A stretch of DNA of 64,000 nucleotides from positions 265,924 to 329,923 of the forward strand of contig CAKVEW010000001.1 in assembly GCA_934746015.1 (NCBI GenBank). Reading direction: 5' to 3'. The translations under genes were made by a program, and so were the position numbers. Shown here one piece after another: positions 38,967-48,945 of the stretch (its first letter is position 1; each line of letters opens with the position of its first letter). A model generated the notes under the pieces. The model was not told the DNA's origin. It searched no databases and worked only from the letters and a program-made list of their open reading frames with translations. Origin of the DNA: an uncultured Clostridium sp. GTDB taxonomy: Bacteria > Bacillota > Clostridia > Clostridiales > Clostridiaceae.

Positions 38967-40091
38967 TTATTTTCTCCATATAAACCTGTTAATTATATCA
39001 GTATATCCTTGAATTATATTAATCACCTTATTAGAAACATTTATATCAGTATAATCTTGAACTTTTACAAGTTCATCTCCATTTTGCTTTTGCTTAGTTA
39101 TTATTTCAATAGCTTGAGTTATACTATTAAAAGTAATTCCGCCTAAAATAACAGATCCCTTATCTATAGCTTCTGGTCTTTCAGTGCTTGTTCTTATTGA
39201 TACTGCTGGAAATCCCATTATATTTGATTCTTCTGCTAGTGAACCTGAATCAGAAAGTACACAAAAGGCTTCTTTTTGTAATTTATTATAGTCATAGAAT
39301 CCAAATGGCTTTAATTGCTTAATATTTTCATGGAACCTTACTCCCATTTCATCAATCCTCTTCCAACTTCTTGGATGAGTTGAATATATAACTGGCATAT
39401 CATATTTTTCTGCAATTGCATTTAAAGCATCTGTTAAACTCTTGAAATTCTCATCATTATCTATGTTTTCTTCTCTATGTGCACTTACTAATATAAACTT
39501 ACCTTTTTCAAGTTCTAATCTTTCAAGAACATCAGATTTATTAATCTTAGTGAAATACCTATAAAATACTTCTGGAAGTGGAGAACCTGTTACAAAAGTA
39601 TATTCTTTTCTCATACCTTCAGATAATAAATACCTTCTAGCATGTTCTGTATAAGCTAAATTAATATCTGAAGTAACATCAACTATTCTTCTATTAATTT
39701 CTTCTGGAACATTTTGATCAAAGCATCTATTTCCTGCTTCCATATGGAATACTGGGATTTTTAGTCTCTTTGCAGAAATAGCACTTAAGCAAGAGTTAGT
39801 ATCACCTAATATCAATAAAGCATCTGGTTTTTCTTTAGATAAAATCTTATAGCTTTCTGCTATTATATTTCCCATTGTTTCTCCAAGATCATTTCCTACA
39901 ACCCCCAAAAAATGATCTGGTTTTCGTAACTCTAATTCTTCAAAGAAAACATCATTTAATGTATAGTCCCAATTTTGACCAGTATGTACTAATACATGCT
40001 CAAAATATTCATCACATTTTTTTAAAACTTCTGCTAATCTTATAATTTCAGGTCTTGTTCCAACTATTGACATTACCTTAAGTTTTTTCAT
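38967..40091 (-). CDS. capG: UDP-GlcNAc 2-epimerase family, CapG/FnlC-like (UDP-L-FucNAc synthesis)
   Basis: 374 residues from the ATG at 40091. Landmarks IVGTRPEIIRLAEVLK, HTGQNWDYTLNDVFFEEL, LLILGDTNSCLSAI and FHMEAGNRCFDQNVPEEINRRIVD belong to the non-hydrolysing epimerases; the FDQNVPEE form is typical of the branch that acts after CapE and CapF. It converts UDP-N-acetyl-L-pneumosamine (talosamine type) to UDP-N-acetyl-L-fucosamine. It starts 4 nt after capF ends, and the three steps stand in biochemical order on the transcript. Confidence 0.87.
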   Translation of the reverse strand: MKKLKVMSIVGTRPEIIRLAEVLKKCDEYFEHVLVHTGQNWDYTLNDVFFEELELRKPDHFLGVVGNDLGETMGNIIAESYKILSKEKPDALLILGDTNSCLSAISAKRLKIPVFHMEAGNRCFDQNVPEEINRRIVDVTSDINLAYTEHARRYLLSEGMRKEYTFVTGSPLPEVFYRYFTKINKSDVLERLELEKGKFILVSAHREENIDNDENFKSLTDALNAIAEKYDMPVIYSTHPRSWKRIDEMGVRFHENIKQLKPFGFYDYNKLQKEAFCVLSDSGSLAEESNIMGFPAVSIRTSTERPEAIDKGSVILGGITFNSITQAIEIITKQKQNGDELVKVQDYTDINVSNKVINIIQGYTDIINRFIWRK

Positions 40092-40095
40092 ATAA

Positions 40096-41202
40096 CTAAA
40101 CCTCCATAAAAATTGTATCTGGTTTCTCTGGATTAAATACTTCATTAACCCACATTACAGTAACCATATCACTTGTTCCAGTATTTATTATGTTATGTGT
40201 ATATCCTACTGGAATATCTATTACTTCAAGTTTTTCTCCAGTTACTTTATATTCAATAATTTCTTCACTATCAATTTTTCTAAATTGAATAAGTCCTTCA
40301 CCACTTACAACTAAGAACTTTTCATTTTTTGTATGATGATAATGATTCCCCTTAGTTATTCCTGGTTTTGAAATATTAATGGAAACTTGTCCTCTATCTG
40401 AGCTCTTCAAAAATTCTGTAAATGATCCTCTATTATCAACATTCATTTTTAATGGGTAACTGAATTTATCTTCTGGTAAATAGCTTAAATATGTGCTATA
40501 AAGCTTTTTAGTAAATTCATCTTCCATATTAGTAATCATTAAATTTTTTCTACTTTCAACAAAGCTATTTAATAGTTCTACTATTTTCCCTAATGTAGCT
40601 TTATGTTCTATATCAACCTTTGTATAACCACTTAATGAGCTTTTATCTTCCATAGATGAAATTAAACACCTAACAACATCATCTATATATACTAAAGTTA
40701 ATTCTATATTAGGGTCTGAAATCCAAACTTCTTCTTCCCTAGAAATTTTATTACAAAATGTAGCTACAGCTGAATTATAGTTAGGTCTACACCATTTTCC
40801 AAAAACATTTGGTAATCTATATATATATACCTTTGCATTTGATGAAGTACTATACATTAATAATTCTTCTTCTGCCAACTTCTTGCTTTTTCCATATGCA
40901 TTATCTAATTCTGCTTGAATAGAAGATGTTATTGCTATTGGAGTGTTTTTATTATTATCCTTTAATATTTTTACTATTTCACCCGTTAACCCAGAATTAC
41001 CTTCAAAAAATTCCTTTTCATCTTTTGGTCTATTTATACCTGCTAAATGAAAAATAAAATTTGCTTCTAATAAGGCATCTTTCAATTCTTCTTTTGTATT
41101 ATCTTTATCTATAGAAATAACTTTATATTTCTTTAACTCATTTAATCTAGCTATAAGATTTTTCCCAATAAACCCATTTGCTCCTGTTACTAATACCTTC
41201 AT
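40096..41202 (-). CDS. capF: Bifunctional CapF/FnlB-like epimerase-reductase (UDP-L-FucNAc synthesis)
   Basis: 368 residues in two parts. The N-terminal short-chain dehydrogenase part has VLVTGANGFIGKNLIARL and a YGKSKKLAE active site (Y-x3-K). The C-terminal cupin part (about 250-368) has FSYPLKMNVDNRGSFTEFLK, GNHYHHTKNEKFLVVSGEG and VIDIPVGYTHNIINTGTSD with metal-binding histidines. The family does 3-epimerisation followed by C4 reduction on the CapE product. GGAGAAAG precedes the ATG. Located between capE and capG. Confidence 0.9.
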   Translation of the reverse strand: MKVLVTGANGFIGKNLIARLNELKKYKVISIDKDNTKEELKDALLEANFIFHLAGINRPKDEKEFFEGNSGLTGEIVKILKDNNKNTPIAITSSIQAELDNAYGKSKKLAEEELLMYSTSSNAKVYIYRLPNVFGKWCRPNYNSAVATFCNKISREEEVWISDPNIELTLVYIDDVVRCLISSMEDKSSLSGYTKVDIEHKATLGKIVELLNSFVESRKNLMITNMEDEFTKKLYSTYLSYLPEDKFSYPLKMNVDNRGSFTEFLKSSDRGQVSINISKPGITKGNHYHHTKNEKFLVVSGEGLIQFRKIDSEEIIEYKVTGEKLEVIDIPVGYTHNIINTGTSDMVTVMWVNEVFNPEKPDTIFMEV

Positions 41203-41214
41203 AACTTTCTCCTA

Positions 41215-42273
41215 TCAAATGCTTTCAGAAAACATTTCTATCTCTTTTTCTTTAATAACTTTAAAATTCTTTAATTCCTTTTGAATATAAGGAAGTTTTA
41301 ATAACATTTCTTTTACTTGCATAATATTTATTCTATTTGTATTATCTGAATTATACTCTTCTTGATTTCTTCTTGAGCCTTCACCTTCTGTAAAGTACTT
41401 AGCATAATTTAAATCTCTATTATCTGATGGTATTCTGAAATAATTTTCACAGTCTTCTGATTTAACAAATTCTTCTTTAGTTAGTAGTGTTTCATAAGCC
41501 TTTTCTCCATGCCTTGCACCAATTATTTTAATTCCAACCTCTGAATCAAATAATTCCTTTAAAGCTGTTGCTAATTCTAGTATTGTGCAAGCTGGAGCTT
41601 TTTGAACAAATATATCTCCTTGTTCTCCATGTTCAAAAGCATATAAAACTAAATCTACTGATTCTTCTAGAGACATCATATATCTTGTCATATTTGGATC
41701 TGTAACTGTCAAATCCTTGCCTTGCTTCATTAATTCTATAAATAGAGGAATTACTGAACCTCTTGATGCCATAACATTACCATATCTAGTTCCACAAAAT
41801 ACAGTTTCTCCTTCTTCAGCTGATCTTGCTCTAGCTATCATAGTTTTTTCAGCCATTGCTTTAGATATCCCCATAGCATTTACAGGATATACAGCTTTAT
41901 CTGTACTTAATAAAATACATTTTTTAACTCCATTAGCTAAACAGGACTTAAATACATTATCTGAGCCTTCTATATTAGTTTGAACTGCTTGCATTGGATA
42001 GAATTCACATGAAGGTACTTGCTTTAAAGCTGCTGCATGAAATACATAGTCTACGCCTTTCATAGCATAATTAATGCTATCCAAATCTCTAACATCTCCA
42101 ATATAATATTTCACCTTATCACTTTTAATAATTCTTCTCATATCATCTTGCTTTTTTTCATCTCTTGAAAAAACTCTAACTTCTTTAATATCTGTATTAA
42201 TAAATCTCTTTAATACTGCATTACCAAATGAGCCTGTACCGCCTGTTATTAATAAAACCTTATCTTTAAACAT
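41215..42273 (-). CDS. capE: UDP-GlcNAc 4,6-dehydratase/5-epimerase, CapE/FnlA-like
   Basis: 352 residues from the ATG at 42273 (AGGAGG 9 nt upstream). NAD-binding LLITGGTGSFGNAVLKRFI, HAAALKQVPSCEFYPMQAVQT and LSTDKAVYPVNAMGISKAMAEK identify the inverting CapE branch; NPxNAMGxSK replaces the usual tyrosine-lysine motif by a methionine (MGISK). It begins UDP-L-FucNAc synthesis from UDP-GlcNAc. It follows the WbuB-like glycosyltransferase by 13 nt. With capF and capG the full three-enzyme route is present. Confidence 0.9.
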   Translation of the reverse strand: MFKDKVLLITGGTGSFGNAVLKRFINTDIKEVRVFSRDEKKQDDMRRIIKSDKVKYYIGDVRDLDSINYAMKGVDYVFHAAALKQVPSCEFYPMQAVQTNIEGSDNVFKSCLANGVKKCILLSTDKAVYPVNAMGISKAMAEKTMIARARSAEEGETVFCGTRYGNVMASRGSVIPLFIELMKQGKDLTVTDPNMTRYMMSLEESVDLVLYAFEHGEQGDIFVQKAPACTILELATALKELFDSEVGIKIIGARHGEKAYETLLTKEEFVKSEDCENYFRIPSDNRDLNYAKYFTEGEGSRRNQEEYNSDNTNRINIMQVKEMLLKLPYIQKELKNFKVIKEKEIEMFSESI

Positions 42274-42286
42274 AAATAAGTTCCTC

Positions 42287-43513
42287 CTAATCAATTTTAC
42301 AAGATCTATTAATAGTATTTAATATTACATCAGCTGATTTTTCAGCAGTATAATTTTCTATTAAATATTTTCTTGAATTGGCTCCCATCCTACTAAGGAT
42401 ATCTCTATCCTTATCTAATTTTTCTACTATATTATTAAACTCTTTTAAATTGCCACTCTCACACCAATATCCAAACCTGCCATCTACTATAACTTTGCCT
42501 ATATCAGTATTTATATCTGTTGCTGCTACTACTGGCAAACTATAATCCATATATCCCAATAATCTTGAAGGAAAATTAGGAATAGTGAATCTGCTATCTA
42601 AAAGTATTAATCCTACATCTGATAGCATTACATAATTATCATATTCTTCCTTAGGTAAAAATGAATATAACTTTGTATTAATAGGATCCTCCCTTTTAAT
42701 AAAGTTTTCTAGCTTTTTATATTCAGTTCCAGTTCCTATAATCAAGAAAAATATATTGTTTTTATTTTTATATTCATTAATTATCTCTATTAAAAAATCT
42801 ATTCCTTGAGGCCTACCTAAATTCCCACCATATATAAAAACAAGTGCTTCCTTAGGAATTCCAATTTCTTTTTTTAATCTTATCTTTTCTTCATATTCTA
42901 AAAGGTTAACTTTACTTGGCTTAATAGAATTAGAACATACTTCTACTATATCTTTATTAATATAATTATTTTTTTCTAATAAATATTGTTTATTTTTTTC
43001 TGACATACATCCTATATGATCTGATATAAAATAAAGTCTTTTCTCTTTTTTTGAAAAAAACTTATGTAAAAAACTATTTTCCTTAATCATACCTATATCT
43101 ACTGCATTCTGTGGAAATATATCTTTTAGTAGTAAATAAGACTTTGCTCCATCTCTCTTCTTTATCATTTTTATAACCTTTTCAAAGGTTATTGGTGGAG
43201 TTGAATATATTATTAAATCAAATTTAATATCATTAAAATATTTTTTTATATCATTTATAAATTGATACTCAATTAATAATGTTGACATTCCCTTTTCAAT
43301 AATATTTGTTTTTTGAATATTTCCAGTCTTCACTCTTAATACAGTTATATTTTTTTCTTTTTTTAAGAAAGTTTTTCTTTTATTTCTTCTTTCTAAACAA
43401 GTTGTCACATATACATTGTTTCCTTTGGATTCTAGTTCCATCATTAAGTCAGTATATATATTTCTGTCATTATTACCTTCTGGATAACCTAAAGTTAAAA
43501 ATAATATATTCAA
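42287..43513 (-). CDS. WbuB-like glycosyltransferase (probable L-FucNAc transferase)
   Basis: 408 residues from a TTG at 43513, 8 nt after GGAGG; a GTG at 43528 overlaps that site. GT-B layout: N-terminal NILFLTLGYPEGNNDRNIYTDL, LLKDIFPQNAVDIGM, then VFIYGGNLGRPQGIDFLIEI and SLPVVAATDINTDIGKVI. The family contains WbuB, which transfers L-FucNAc from UDP. The start of UDP-L-FucNAc genes directly downstream supports that donor here. Acts on the cytosolic face, probably second in repeat-unit assembly after the PglC-like transferase. Confidence 0.85.
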   Translation of the reverse strand: MNILFLTLGYPEGNNDRNIYTDLMMELESKGNNVYVTTCLERRNKRKTFLKKEKNITVLRVKTGNIQKTNIIEKGMSTLLIEYQFINDIKKYFNDIKFDLIIYSTPPITFEKVIKMIKKRDGAKSYLLLKDIFPQNAVDIGMIKENSFLHKFFSKKEKRLYFISDHIGCMSEKNKQYLLEKNNYINKDIVEVCSNSIKPSKVNLLEYEEKIRLKKEIGIPKEALVFIYGGNLGRPQGIDFLIEIINEYKNKNNIFFLIIGTGTEYKKLENFIKREDPINTKLYSFLPKEEYDNYVMLSDVGLILLDSRFTIPNFPSRLLGYMDYSLPVVAATDINTDIGKVIVDGRFGYWCESGNLKEFNNIVEKLDKDRDILSRMGANSRKYLIENYTAEKSADVILNTINRSCKID

Positions 43514-43533
43514 GCTTTCTTCCTCCACCGCTT

Positions 43534-44172
43534 TTATTTAATTACTTTTGCAGGAATTCCAACTGCAGTTTTATTGCTATCAATATCTTTTACTACAACG
43601 GAACCGGCTCCAATTATACTATTACTTCCAATTCTTTTTCCTTGAATTATCTGAGTACCAGTGCCTAATTCAGCACATTCTCCAATATCACAATTTCCAG
43701 ATATATTAACACTTGGATATATAGTAGCATAATTATTTATAATAACATCATGACCAACTGTACAATCAATATTTATTATTATATGACTAGCTATTTGAAC
43801 ATTCACAGTCATAATACTACCTGCACATATAATGCATCCTTCTCCAATTTCATTATATTTTTTAGACATAATAACTGAAGGATGTATTAAAGTAGCTGGT
43901 TTGATATTATACTTAATGCATTTATTTTCTATAATGTCTCTTTTAACTTTTGAGTTTCCTATCGCACACACATAATAAATATCTTTTTTATCCTCTAAAT
44001 ATTCAAATCCACCTAGAATTCTATAACCATTTAAATCTTTACCATGCTTTTCTTTATCTTCATCAATAAATCCAAGTAGATTCCATTCCGTACCAACTTC
44101 ATTTATTTCATCAATAAGCCATGCAACTTCTCTGCCAAAGCCACCAGCTCCAATAATAACTAAATCCTTCAT
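43534..44172 (-). CDS. pglD: PglD/NeuD-type sugar acetyltransferase
   Basis: 212 residues. The N-terminal Rossmann-like subdomain begins KDLVIIGAGGFGREVAWLID. The C-terminal left-handed beta-helix has hexapeptide repeats (IGEGCIICAGSIMTVNVQIA, HIIINIDCTVGHDVIINNYA) with the catalytic histidine in TVGHD, ending KRIGSNSIIGAGSVVVKDID. It N-acetylates the 4-amino group of UDP-4-amino-sugar made by PglE to yield UDP-N,N'-diacetylbacillosamine. Genes for PglF, PglE and PglC stand just upstream, making this assignment firm by context. Confidence 0.85.
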   Translation of the reverse strand: MKDLVIIGAGGFGREVAWLIDEINEVGTEWNLLGFIDEDKEKHGKDLNGYRILGGFEYLEDKKDIYYVCAIGNSKVKRDIIENKCIKYNIKPATLIHPSVIMSKKYNEIGEGCIICAGSIMTVNVQIASHIIINIDCTVGHDVIINNYATIYPSVNISGNCDIGECAELGTGTQIIQGKRIGSNSIIGAGSVVVKDIDSNKTAVGIPAKVIK

Positions 44173-44272
44173 AATTATTCACCCTTTTTTTCTTAATATT
44201 TAACTATAAAACAACAATATACCTACTATCTAACTGAAACTATAAAATTATTCTCATTTTATATGTATATTT

Positions 44273-44869
44273 TTAATTTGTTCCGTTAAAATACTCTGTA
44301 GTTGCTTGTCCATCCTTATTTATATCTTCTCTTTTTATTACCTTATATATAGTTAAAAATATAATTTTCAAATCAAGTTTAAAACTCCAATTTTTTACAT
44401 ACCATATATCTAAATCAAATTTTTCATTCCAGCTTAAATTATTCCTTCCATTAATTTGAGCCCATCCAGTTAGTCCTGGTAAAACATCATGTCTTTTAAT
44501 CTGTTCCTCATTATATAGTGATAAATATTGAACTAATAATGGCCTTGGCCCCACTATACTCATATCTCCCTTTAGTATATTAATTAACTCTGGCAATTCA
44601 TCTATACTTAAGCTTCTAATCATTTTCCCAAATGAAGTCATTCTCTCTTCATCTGATAATAAATTACCATCCTTATCTCTACTGTCTATCATTGTTCTAA
44701 ATTTAATTATTTTAAATAACTTATTATCTTTACCTACCCTTTCTTGAAGGAAGAAAATAGGACTTCCAAGTTTAACCCTTATTAATATTGCTATTATAAT
44801 TAAAATAGGAAATAATAATATTAAAGCAATTAATGCACATATAAAATCAAAACTTCTTTTTAAAAACAT
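44273..44869 (-). CDS. pglC: Initiating undecaprenyl-phosphate sugar-1-phosphate transferase (PglC-like)
   Basis: 198 residues, the small monotopic PglC class. An N-terminal membrane helix (residues 1-30: [20 protein letters not shown]) is followed by the catalytic core: [51 protein letters not shown] with the D-E dyad, and [18 protein letters not shown]. It moves P-sugar from UDP-diNAcBac (probably) to undecaprenyl phosphate, starting the repeat unit. ATAAGGAG supports the ATG. Lies 30 nt after pglE. Confidence 0.9.
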   Translation of the reverse strand: MFLKRSFDFICALIALILLFPILIIIAILIRVKLGSPIFFLQERVGKDNKLFKIIKFRTMIDSRDKDGNLLSDEERMTSFGKMIRSLSIDELPELINILKGDMSIVGPRPLLVQYLSLYNEEQIKRHDVLPGLTGWAQINGRNNLSWNEKFDLDIWYVKNWSFKLDLKIIFLTIYKVIKREDINKDGQATTEYFNGTN

Positions 44870-44898
44870 TCTAATACTCCTTATGTAGCATTTTATAT

Positions 44899-46038
44899 TT
44901 AATTATTTATAAATAAACTTCTTATAATTGCAATTACTCTCTTCATATCATCCATACTATTTTTAGTATCACTTGGTAAGCATAAACCTCTTTTAAATAT
45001 ATCTTTTGCTACTGAATCTGAATCGTAATGTGAATAAAAATCAAACTTCATATAATATGGTTGCATATGCATCGGCTTCCATATATATCTTGCTTCTATT
45101 TCCTGGCTTTCTAAAGCTAAAATTATATCTATTGGTTTTATTTTGCTATTTTTCTTTATTGTAATACAGCTTAACCAATAATTAGGATTGCCATATTCAC
45201 AAATTGGCATCATTTCAATATCATCTATATCCTTAAAAGCTTCCATATAGGTTTCATATATTTTTTTCTTTTTTTCTATTCTTTTATCTAATACCCTTAA
45301 TTGTCCTCTTCCAATACCTGCTACAATATTAGACATTCTATAGTTATAACCTAACTCTATATGCTCATAATATCTTTCATTTTCCCTTGATTGAGTTGCC
45401 CAAAATCTAGCTTTTTTTATTTTTTCATCACTGTTAGATACTAGCATTCCTCCACCAGAAGTTGTGATTATTTTATTTCCATTGAATGAAAATATGCCAA
45501 ATTCACCAATACTACCTGTTTGTACTCCTTTATAAGTTGCACCTAAGGATTCAGCTGCATCTTCTATAATTGGAGTTTTATATCTATCACATACTTCTTT
45601 TATTTTATCCATATCACAACTTTGTCCATATAAATGAACTACTATAACGGCCTTAGGCATTTTATTATTTTTGTTAGCATTAATAAACGCTTTTTCTAAA
45701 GCTACTGGTGACATATTCCAGCTTTCTGGCTCCGAATCTATAAATACTGGTTCACCATTTTCATACATTATAGGATTACAACTAGCAGCAAATGTTAAGC
45801 TTGAACAAAATACAACATCGCCTTCCTTTATTCCTATAGATTTTAATGCTAAATGTATTGCTGACGTTCCTGAAACCAGAGCTACTGATGATTTTATTCC
45901 TACATAATCTGCAATTTCTCTTTCAAAAGCATTTACATTTTCCCCCAAAGGTGCTATCCAATTACTTTCAAATGCTTCTTCTATAAATTTTTCTTCTAAA
46001 CCACCCATATGTGGTGATGCTAAATATAACTTTGCCAC
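44899..46038 (-). CDS. pglE: DegT-family aminotransferase, PglE-like
   Basis: 379 residues from a GTG at 46038 (GGGGTGG upstream). It begins [29 protein letters not shown], PglE-like. PLP-binding parts: [26 protein letters not shown] and [17 protein letters not shown] with the Schiff-base lysine. It transfers an amino group to C4 of the keto sugar produced by PglF. The gene lies 14 nt after pglF and 30 nt before pglC. Confidence 0.9.
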   Translation of the reverse strand: MAKLYLASPHMGGLEEKFIEEAFESNWIAPLGENVNAFEREIADYVGIKSSVALVSGTSAIHLALKSIGIKEGDVVFCSSLTFAASCNPIMYENGEPVFIDSEPESWNMSPVALEKAFINANKNNKMPKAVIVVHLYGQSCDMDKIKEVCDRYKTPIIEDAAESLGATYKGVQTGSIGEFGIFSFNGNKIITTSGGGMLVSNSDEKIKKARFWATQSRENERYYEHIELGYNYRMSNIVAGIGRGQLRVLDKRIEKKKKIYETYMEAFKDIDDIEMMPICEYGNPNYWLSCITIKKNSKIKPIDIILALESQEIEARYIWKPMHMQPYYMKFDFYSHYDSDSVAKDIFKRGLCLPSDTKNSMDDMKRVIAIIRSLFINN

Positions 46039-46051
46039 TTTTATCCACCCC

Positions 46052-47929
46052 TTATTTAGTTGTTGCTATTTCTTCAATAATTTTATTTTTCATATTTTTT
46101 TTGTAAGTTGGTACTATTTCTTCAATTTTAGAAATTAATTCATCAATATCATCCTTTTCTATGATTTCCATAAGGTCCTCTAGCTTTTCCTTTAAGATAT
46201 TTATGTCAGTAAAGGTTGGTTTACCTATAAATATTTTTTTATGTTTAGTATTTTTAAGACCTTCTTCACTCATTAATAGTTCTTCATAAAGCTTTTCTCC
46301 TGGTCTAAGGCCTGTTATTTCTATATTTATATCTTTATTGGGCTCATAACCTGAAAGCTTTATTAAATCATATGCTAAATCATATATTTTAACTGGCTTA
46401 CCCATATCTAAAACAAATATTTCTCCACCATTTGCAAAAGCTCCAGCTTGAAGTACTAATTGTGAAGCCTCTGGTATTGTCATAAAATACCTAATTATAT
46501 TCTTATCTGTAACTGTTATTGGGCCTCCCCTTGAAATTTGTTTTTTAAACAAAGGAATTACTGAACCATTACTACCTAATACATTTCCAAATCTAACTGC
46601 TACGAATTTAGTTTTGCTAACTTTATCATAGGATTGTATTATCATTTCACATATTCTCTTAGTTGCGCCCATTACATTAGTAGGATTAACTGCTTTATCT
46701 GTGGATATTAATACAAATCTTTCACTTTTATACTTATCCGAACATTCAACTACATTTAATGTTCCAAAAGCATTATTCTTTATTGCCTCCATAGGACTAT
46801 CTTCCATAAGTGGAACATGTTTATGGGCTGCTGCATGGAAAACTATATTGGGATTGTATGTGTTAAAAACTTGTTCTAATCTCTTTTTATCTCTAACTGA
46901 ACCTATTAAAACTAATAAATTCAAATTAGGATATTTATACTTAAGTTCATTTTGTATATCATAAGCATTGTTTTCATATATATCGAAAATTATTAATCTA
47001 TGTGGATTGAATTTTGAAATTTGCCTACAAAGTTCTGACCCAATAGAGCCTCCTCCACCTGTAACTAGTACTGTTTTATTTTTTATATAACGAGAAATAC
47101 CTTTCATTTCTAACTCAATAGGATCTCTTCCTAATAAATCTTCAATATCAACATCTTTAATTTGACTTAAAGATACTTTTCCATCTATTACTGAATAAAT
47201 ACTTGGTATCATCTGAACCCTACAATCTGTCTGTTTACAAATATCAAGTATTTCTTTTTTATCTTCTTCACTCATAGAAGGTGCTGCAAATATAATATTT
47301 TCTATTTCCCTTTCTTTGCATACCTTAGCTATGTCTTCTCTAGTCCCCTCTATCTTTATACCTAAAATACTCTTTCCAACTTTATATTCGTTATCGTCAA
47401 TTAATGCTATTGGATTATATTCACTATTTTTATTATTCTTCATTTCTTTAATTACTAAAATTGCTGCTTCACCAGCACCTATAATTAATGTTCTTTTTAA
47501 ATTACATCCATTAGATTTAATATCTAGAATGTTTGTAAACCTACTATATATCCTAAAGGAAACTCTAAAGCCAACTACTGAAAGGATTACAAATATTCCT
47601 GATAATATACTCACTGAATATGAAAAGTCAGTTTTTAGTAAGCTTGAAGATATACTAGCTAATATATTTCCTGTAATACATCCTCCTATAACTAACATAA
47701 ATTCATCTATACTTGCATAATTCCATATACTTTCATATAGTTTGAAGAAATAAAAACTTGTTAAATATATAATTGTAAAAATTATAGCTATCTTCTCATA
47801 ATTATTTACCACATCTAGAAATACGTAATATTCATATCTAAAGTAAATAGCAAGTATATAAGATAAGTTAACAAGTATTCCATCTATAAGCACCAAAATA
47901 TATTTTCTATATTTACCCAATTCCTTCAT
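46052..47929 (-). CDS. pglF: Membrane UDP-GlcNAc 4,6-dehydratase (PglF/CapD-like)
   Basis: 625 residues. Four hydrophobic segments in the first 125 residues anchor it. A CoA-binding-like Rossmann domain (TLIIGAGEAAILVIKEM) is followed by the catalytic NAD domain (about 285-580): VLVTGGGGSIGSELCRQIS, HAAAHKHVPLMEDSPMEAIK, STDKAVNPTNVMGATKRICE and FGNVLGSNGSVIPLF. As in PglF the usual active-site tyrosine is replaced (NVMGATK). It makes the 4-keto-6-deoxy intermediate of bacillosamine synthesis. It follows cpsB by 14 nt. Confidence 0.9.
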   Translation of the reverse strand: MKELGKYRKYILVLIDGILVNLSYILAIYFRYEYYVFLDVVNNYEKIAIIFTIIYLTSFYFFKLYESIWNYASIDEFMLVIGGCITGNILASISSSLLKTDFSYSVSILSGIFVILSVVGFRVSFRIYSRFTNILDIKSNGCNLKRTLIIGAGEAAILVIKEMKNNKNSEYNPIALIDDNEYKVGKSILGIKIEGTREDIAKVCKEREIENIIFAAPSMSEEDKKEILDICKQTDCRVQMIPSIYSVIDGKVSLSQIKDVDIEDLLGRDPIELEMKGISRYIKNKTVLVTGGGGSIGSELCRQISKFNPHRLIIFDIYENNAYDIQNELKYKYPNLNLLVLIGSVRDKKRLEQVFNTYNPNIVFHAAAHKHVPLMEDSPMEAIKNNAFGTLNVVECSDKYKSERFVLISTDKAVNPTNVMGATKRICEMIIQSYDKVSKTKFVAVRFGNVLGSNGSVIPLFKKQISRGGPITVTDKNIIRYFMTIPEASQLVLQAGAFANGGEIFVLDMGKPVKIYDLAYDLIKLSGYEPNKDINIEITGLRPGEKLYEELLMSEEGLKNTKHKKIFIGKPTFTDINILKEKLEDLMEIIEKDDIDELISKIEEIVPTYKKNMKNKIIEEIATTK

Positions 47930-47943
47930 TTATTCACCTACTC

Positions 47944-48729
47944 TTATTGAAAGAACTTTATTTTTTTAAAAATTCCTAAGAGTCCTTTTTTCTCTTTTAT
48001 TAGATTTCCTACAAATTTAATTTCTCTATTATCTAAAAGCTCTTCTCCTGACTTTTTTAAGTATTGTAAGTAATTACTATCCATAGCCTTTAAAATATCA
48101 ATTCCATCTTTCATATTAGGATTTCTTTTTTCATCCCTATGAGCATCAGAACCAAAAAAGCTATATATTCTATTTTTCAAGAAAAGTTCTGCTGTTTTCT
48201 TAACTTCTTTTCCAAAATCTCCAGTTATACTTCCTATATTTAATTGAAATAAAAATCCTTCATTAATAAATTCATTTACTAAAGAAGGAGTTTTTATAAA
48301 CTTAATATATCTTTCTGGATGTGCAATAACAGGCACAATTCCTTTAATTTGTAGCTCATATAAAATCTCAGTAACTTCTTTAATAGAAAAGCTCTTCATA
48401 TTAAATTCAATTAACATATATCTTGATTCATTAATAGTTCCAATAAGCTTATTTTCAAAGTTTTCTAATATCTTTTCATTAAAATAAACTTCTTGTCCGC
48501 AATAAATCTCTATATCTAAATTAAATTCTTTAGCTAAAAGCTCTATATCATTCCTTCTTTCTTTAACCTTAACCTTAGGCACTTCATAGTACCCTGGCAG
48601 ATAATGGGGTGTAAGTACCAACTTTTTAGTACCACCCTCAACTGCCTGCTTTAACATATTTATTGTCATCTCCCTAGACTTTGAGCCATCATCAATGTCC
48701 CAAATTAAGTGAGAGTGCAGATCAACCAT
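47944..48729 (-). CDS. cpsB: CpsB/CapC-type PHP protein-tyrosine phosphatase
   Basis: 261 residues from the ATG at 48729 (GAGGTG upstream), starting MVDLHSHLIWDIDDGSKS. Metal ligands of the PHP fold are all present: HxH in DLHSH, TPHYL, the glutamate of GQEVYF, AHPERY and FGSDAHRD. It dephosphorylates the tyrosine cluster of the BY-kinase encoded upstream and so tunes polymer export and length. It lies between the kinase gene (with a repeat element in the gap) and pglF. A histidine-free paralogue lies at 50651-51361. Confidence 0.92.
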   Translation of the reverse strand: MVDLHSHLIWDIDDGSKSREMTINMLKQAVEGGTKKLVLTPHYLPGYYEVPKVKVKERRNDIELLAKEFNLDIEIYCGQEVYFNEKILENFENKLIGTINESRYMLIEFNMKSFSIKEVTEILYELQIKGIVPVIAHPERYIKFIKTPSLVNEFINEGFLFQLNIGSITGDFGKEVKKTAELFLKNRIYSFFGSDAHRDEKRNPNMKDGIDILKAMDSNYLQYLKKSGEELLDNREIKFVGNLIKEKKGLLGIFKKIKFFQ

Positions 48730-48829
48730 AGTACACCTCAATCTTCCTATAATTTTTATATAATTTCCATGTAATTTAAACATTTTTAATTACAATTCAC
48801 TTAAAAATAATGCACTTCAAACGAATGCA

Positions 48830-48921
48830 TAATTGATTCTTCATTCTTTCATTCTTTCTAAATTCTGACGAAGGAAGAATTTATTCCTCAATTCTACATT
48901 TTACATTTTTCATTCTTCATT
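48830..48921. repeat. Palindromic AATGTAGA-type intergenic repeat, copy B
   Basis: Minus strand: AATGAAGAATGAAAAATG, then TAAAATGTAGAATTGAGG, a small stem GGAATAAATTCTTCC, and AGAATGAAAGAATGAAGAAT at the other end. The first half is nearly the same as the reversed right end of copy D (54351-54490). It sits between the BY-kinase gene and cpsB inside the operon. Confidence 0.7.
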
Positions 48922-48945
48922 AATAACTTAGCTTGCTAAGTTATT
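48922..48945 (-). terminator. Hairpin overlapping the BY-kinase stop codon
   Basis: Arms AATAACTTAGC / GCTAAGTTATT with a 2-nt loop. The stop codon (48941-48943) is inside the stem. No clear T-tract follows on the minus strand; the repeat element copy B does. It may act as RNA-end protection, partial terminator or part of the repeat. Confidence 0.45.

Noticed and set aside
43306..43668. Plus-strand frame of 120 codons across the WbuB-like and pglD genes
   Set aside because: Antisense to two recognised genes, Phe/Leu-rich as expected from reverse reading of A+T-rich coding DNA, no homology.
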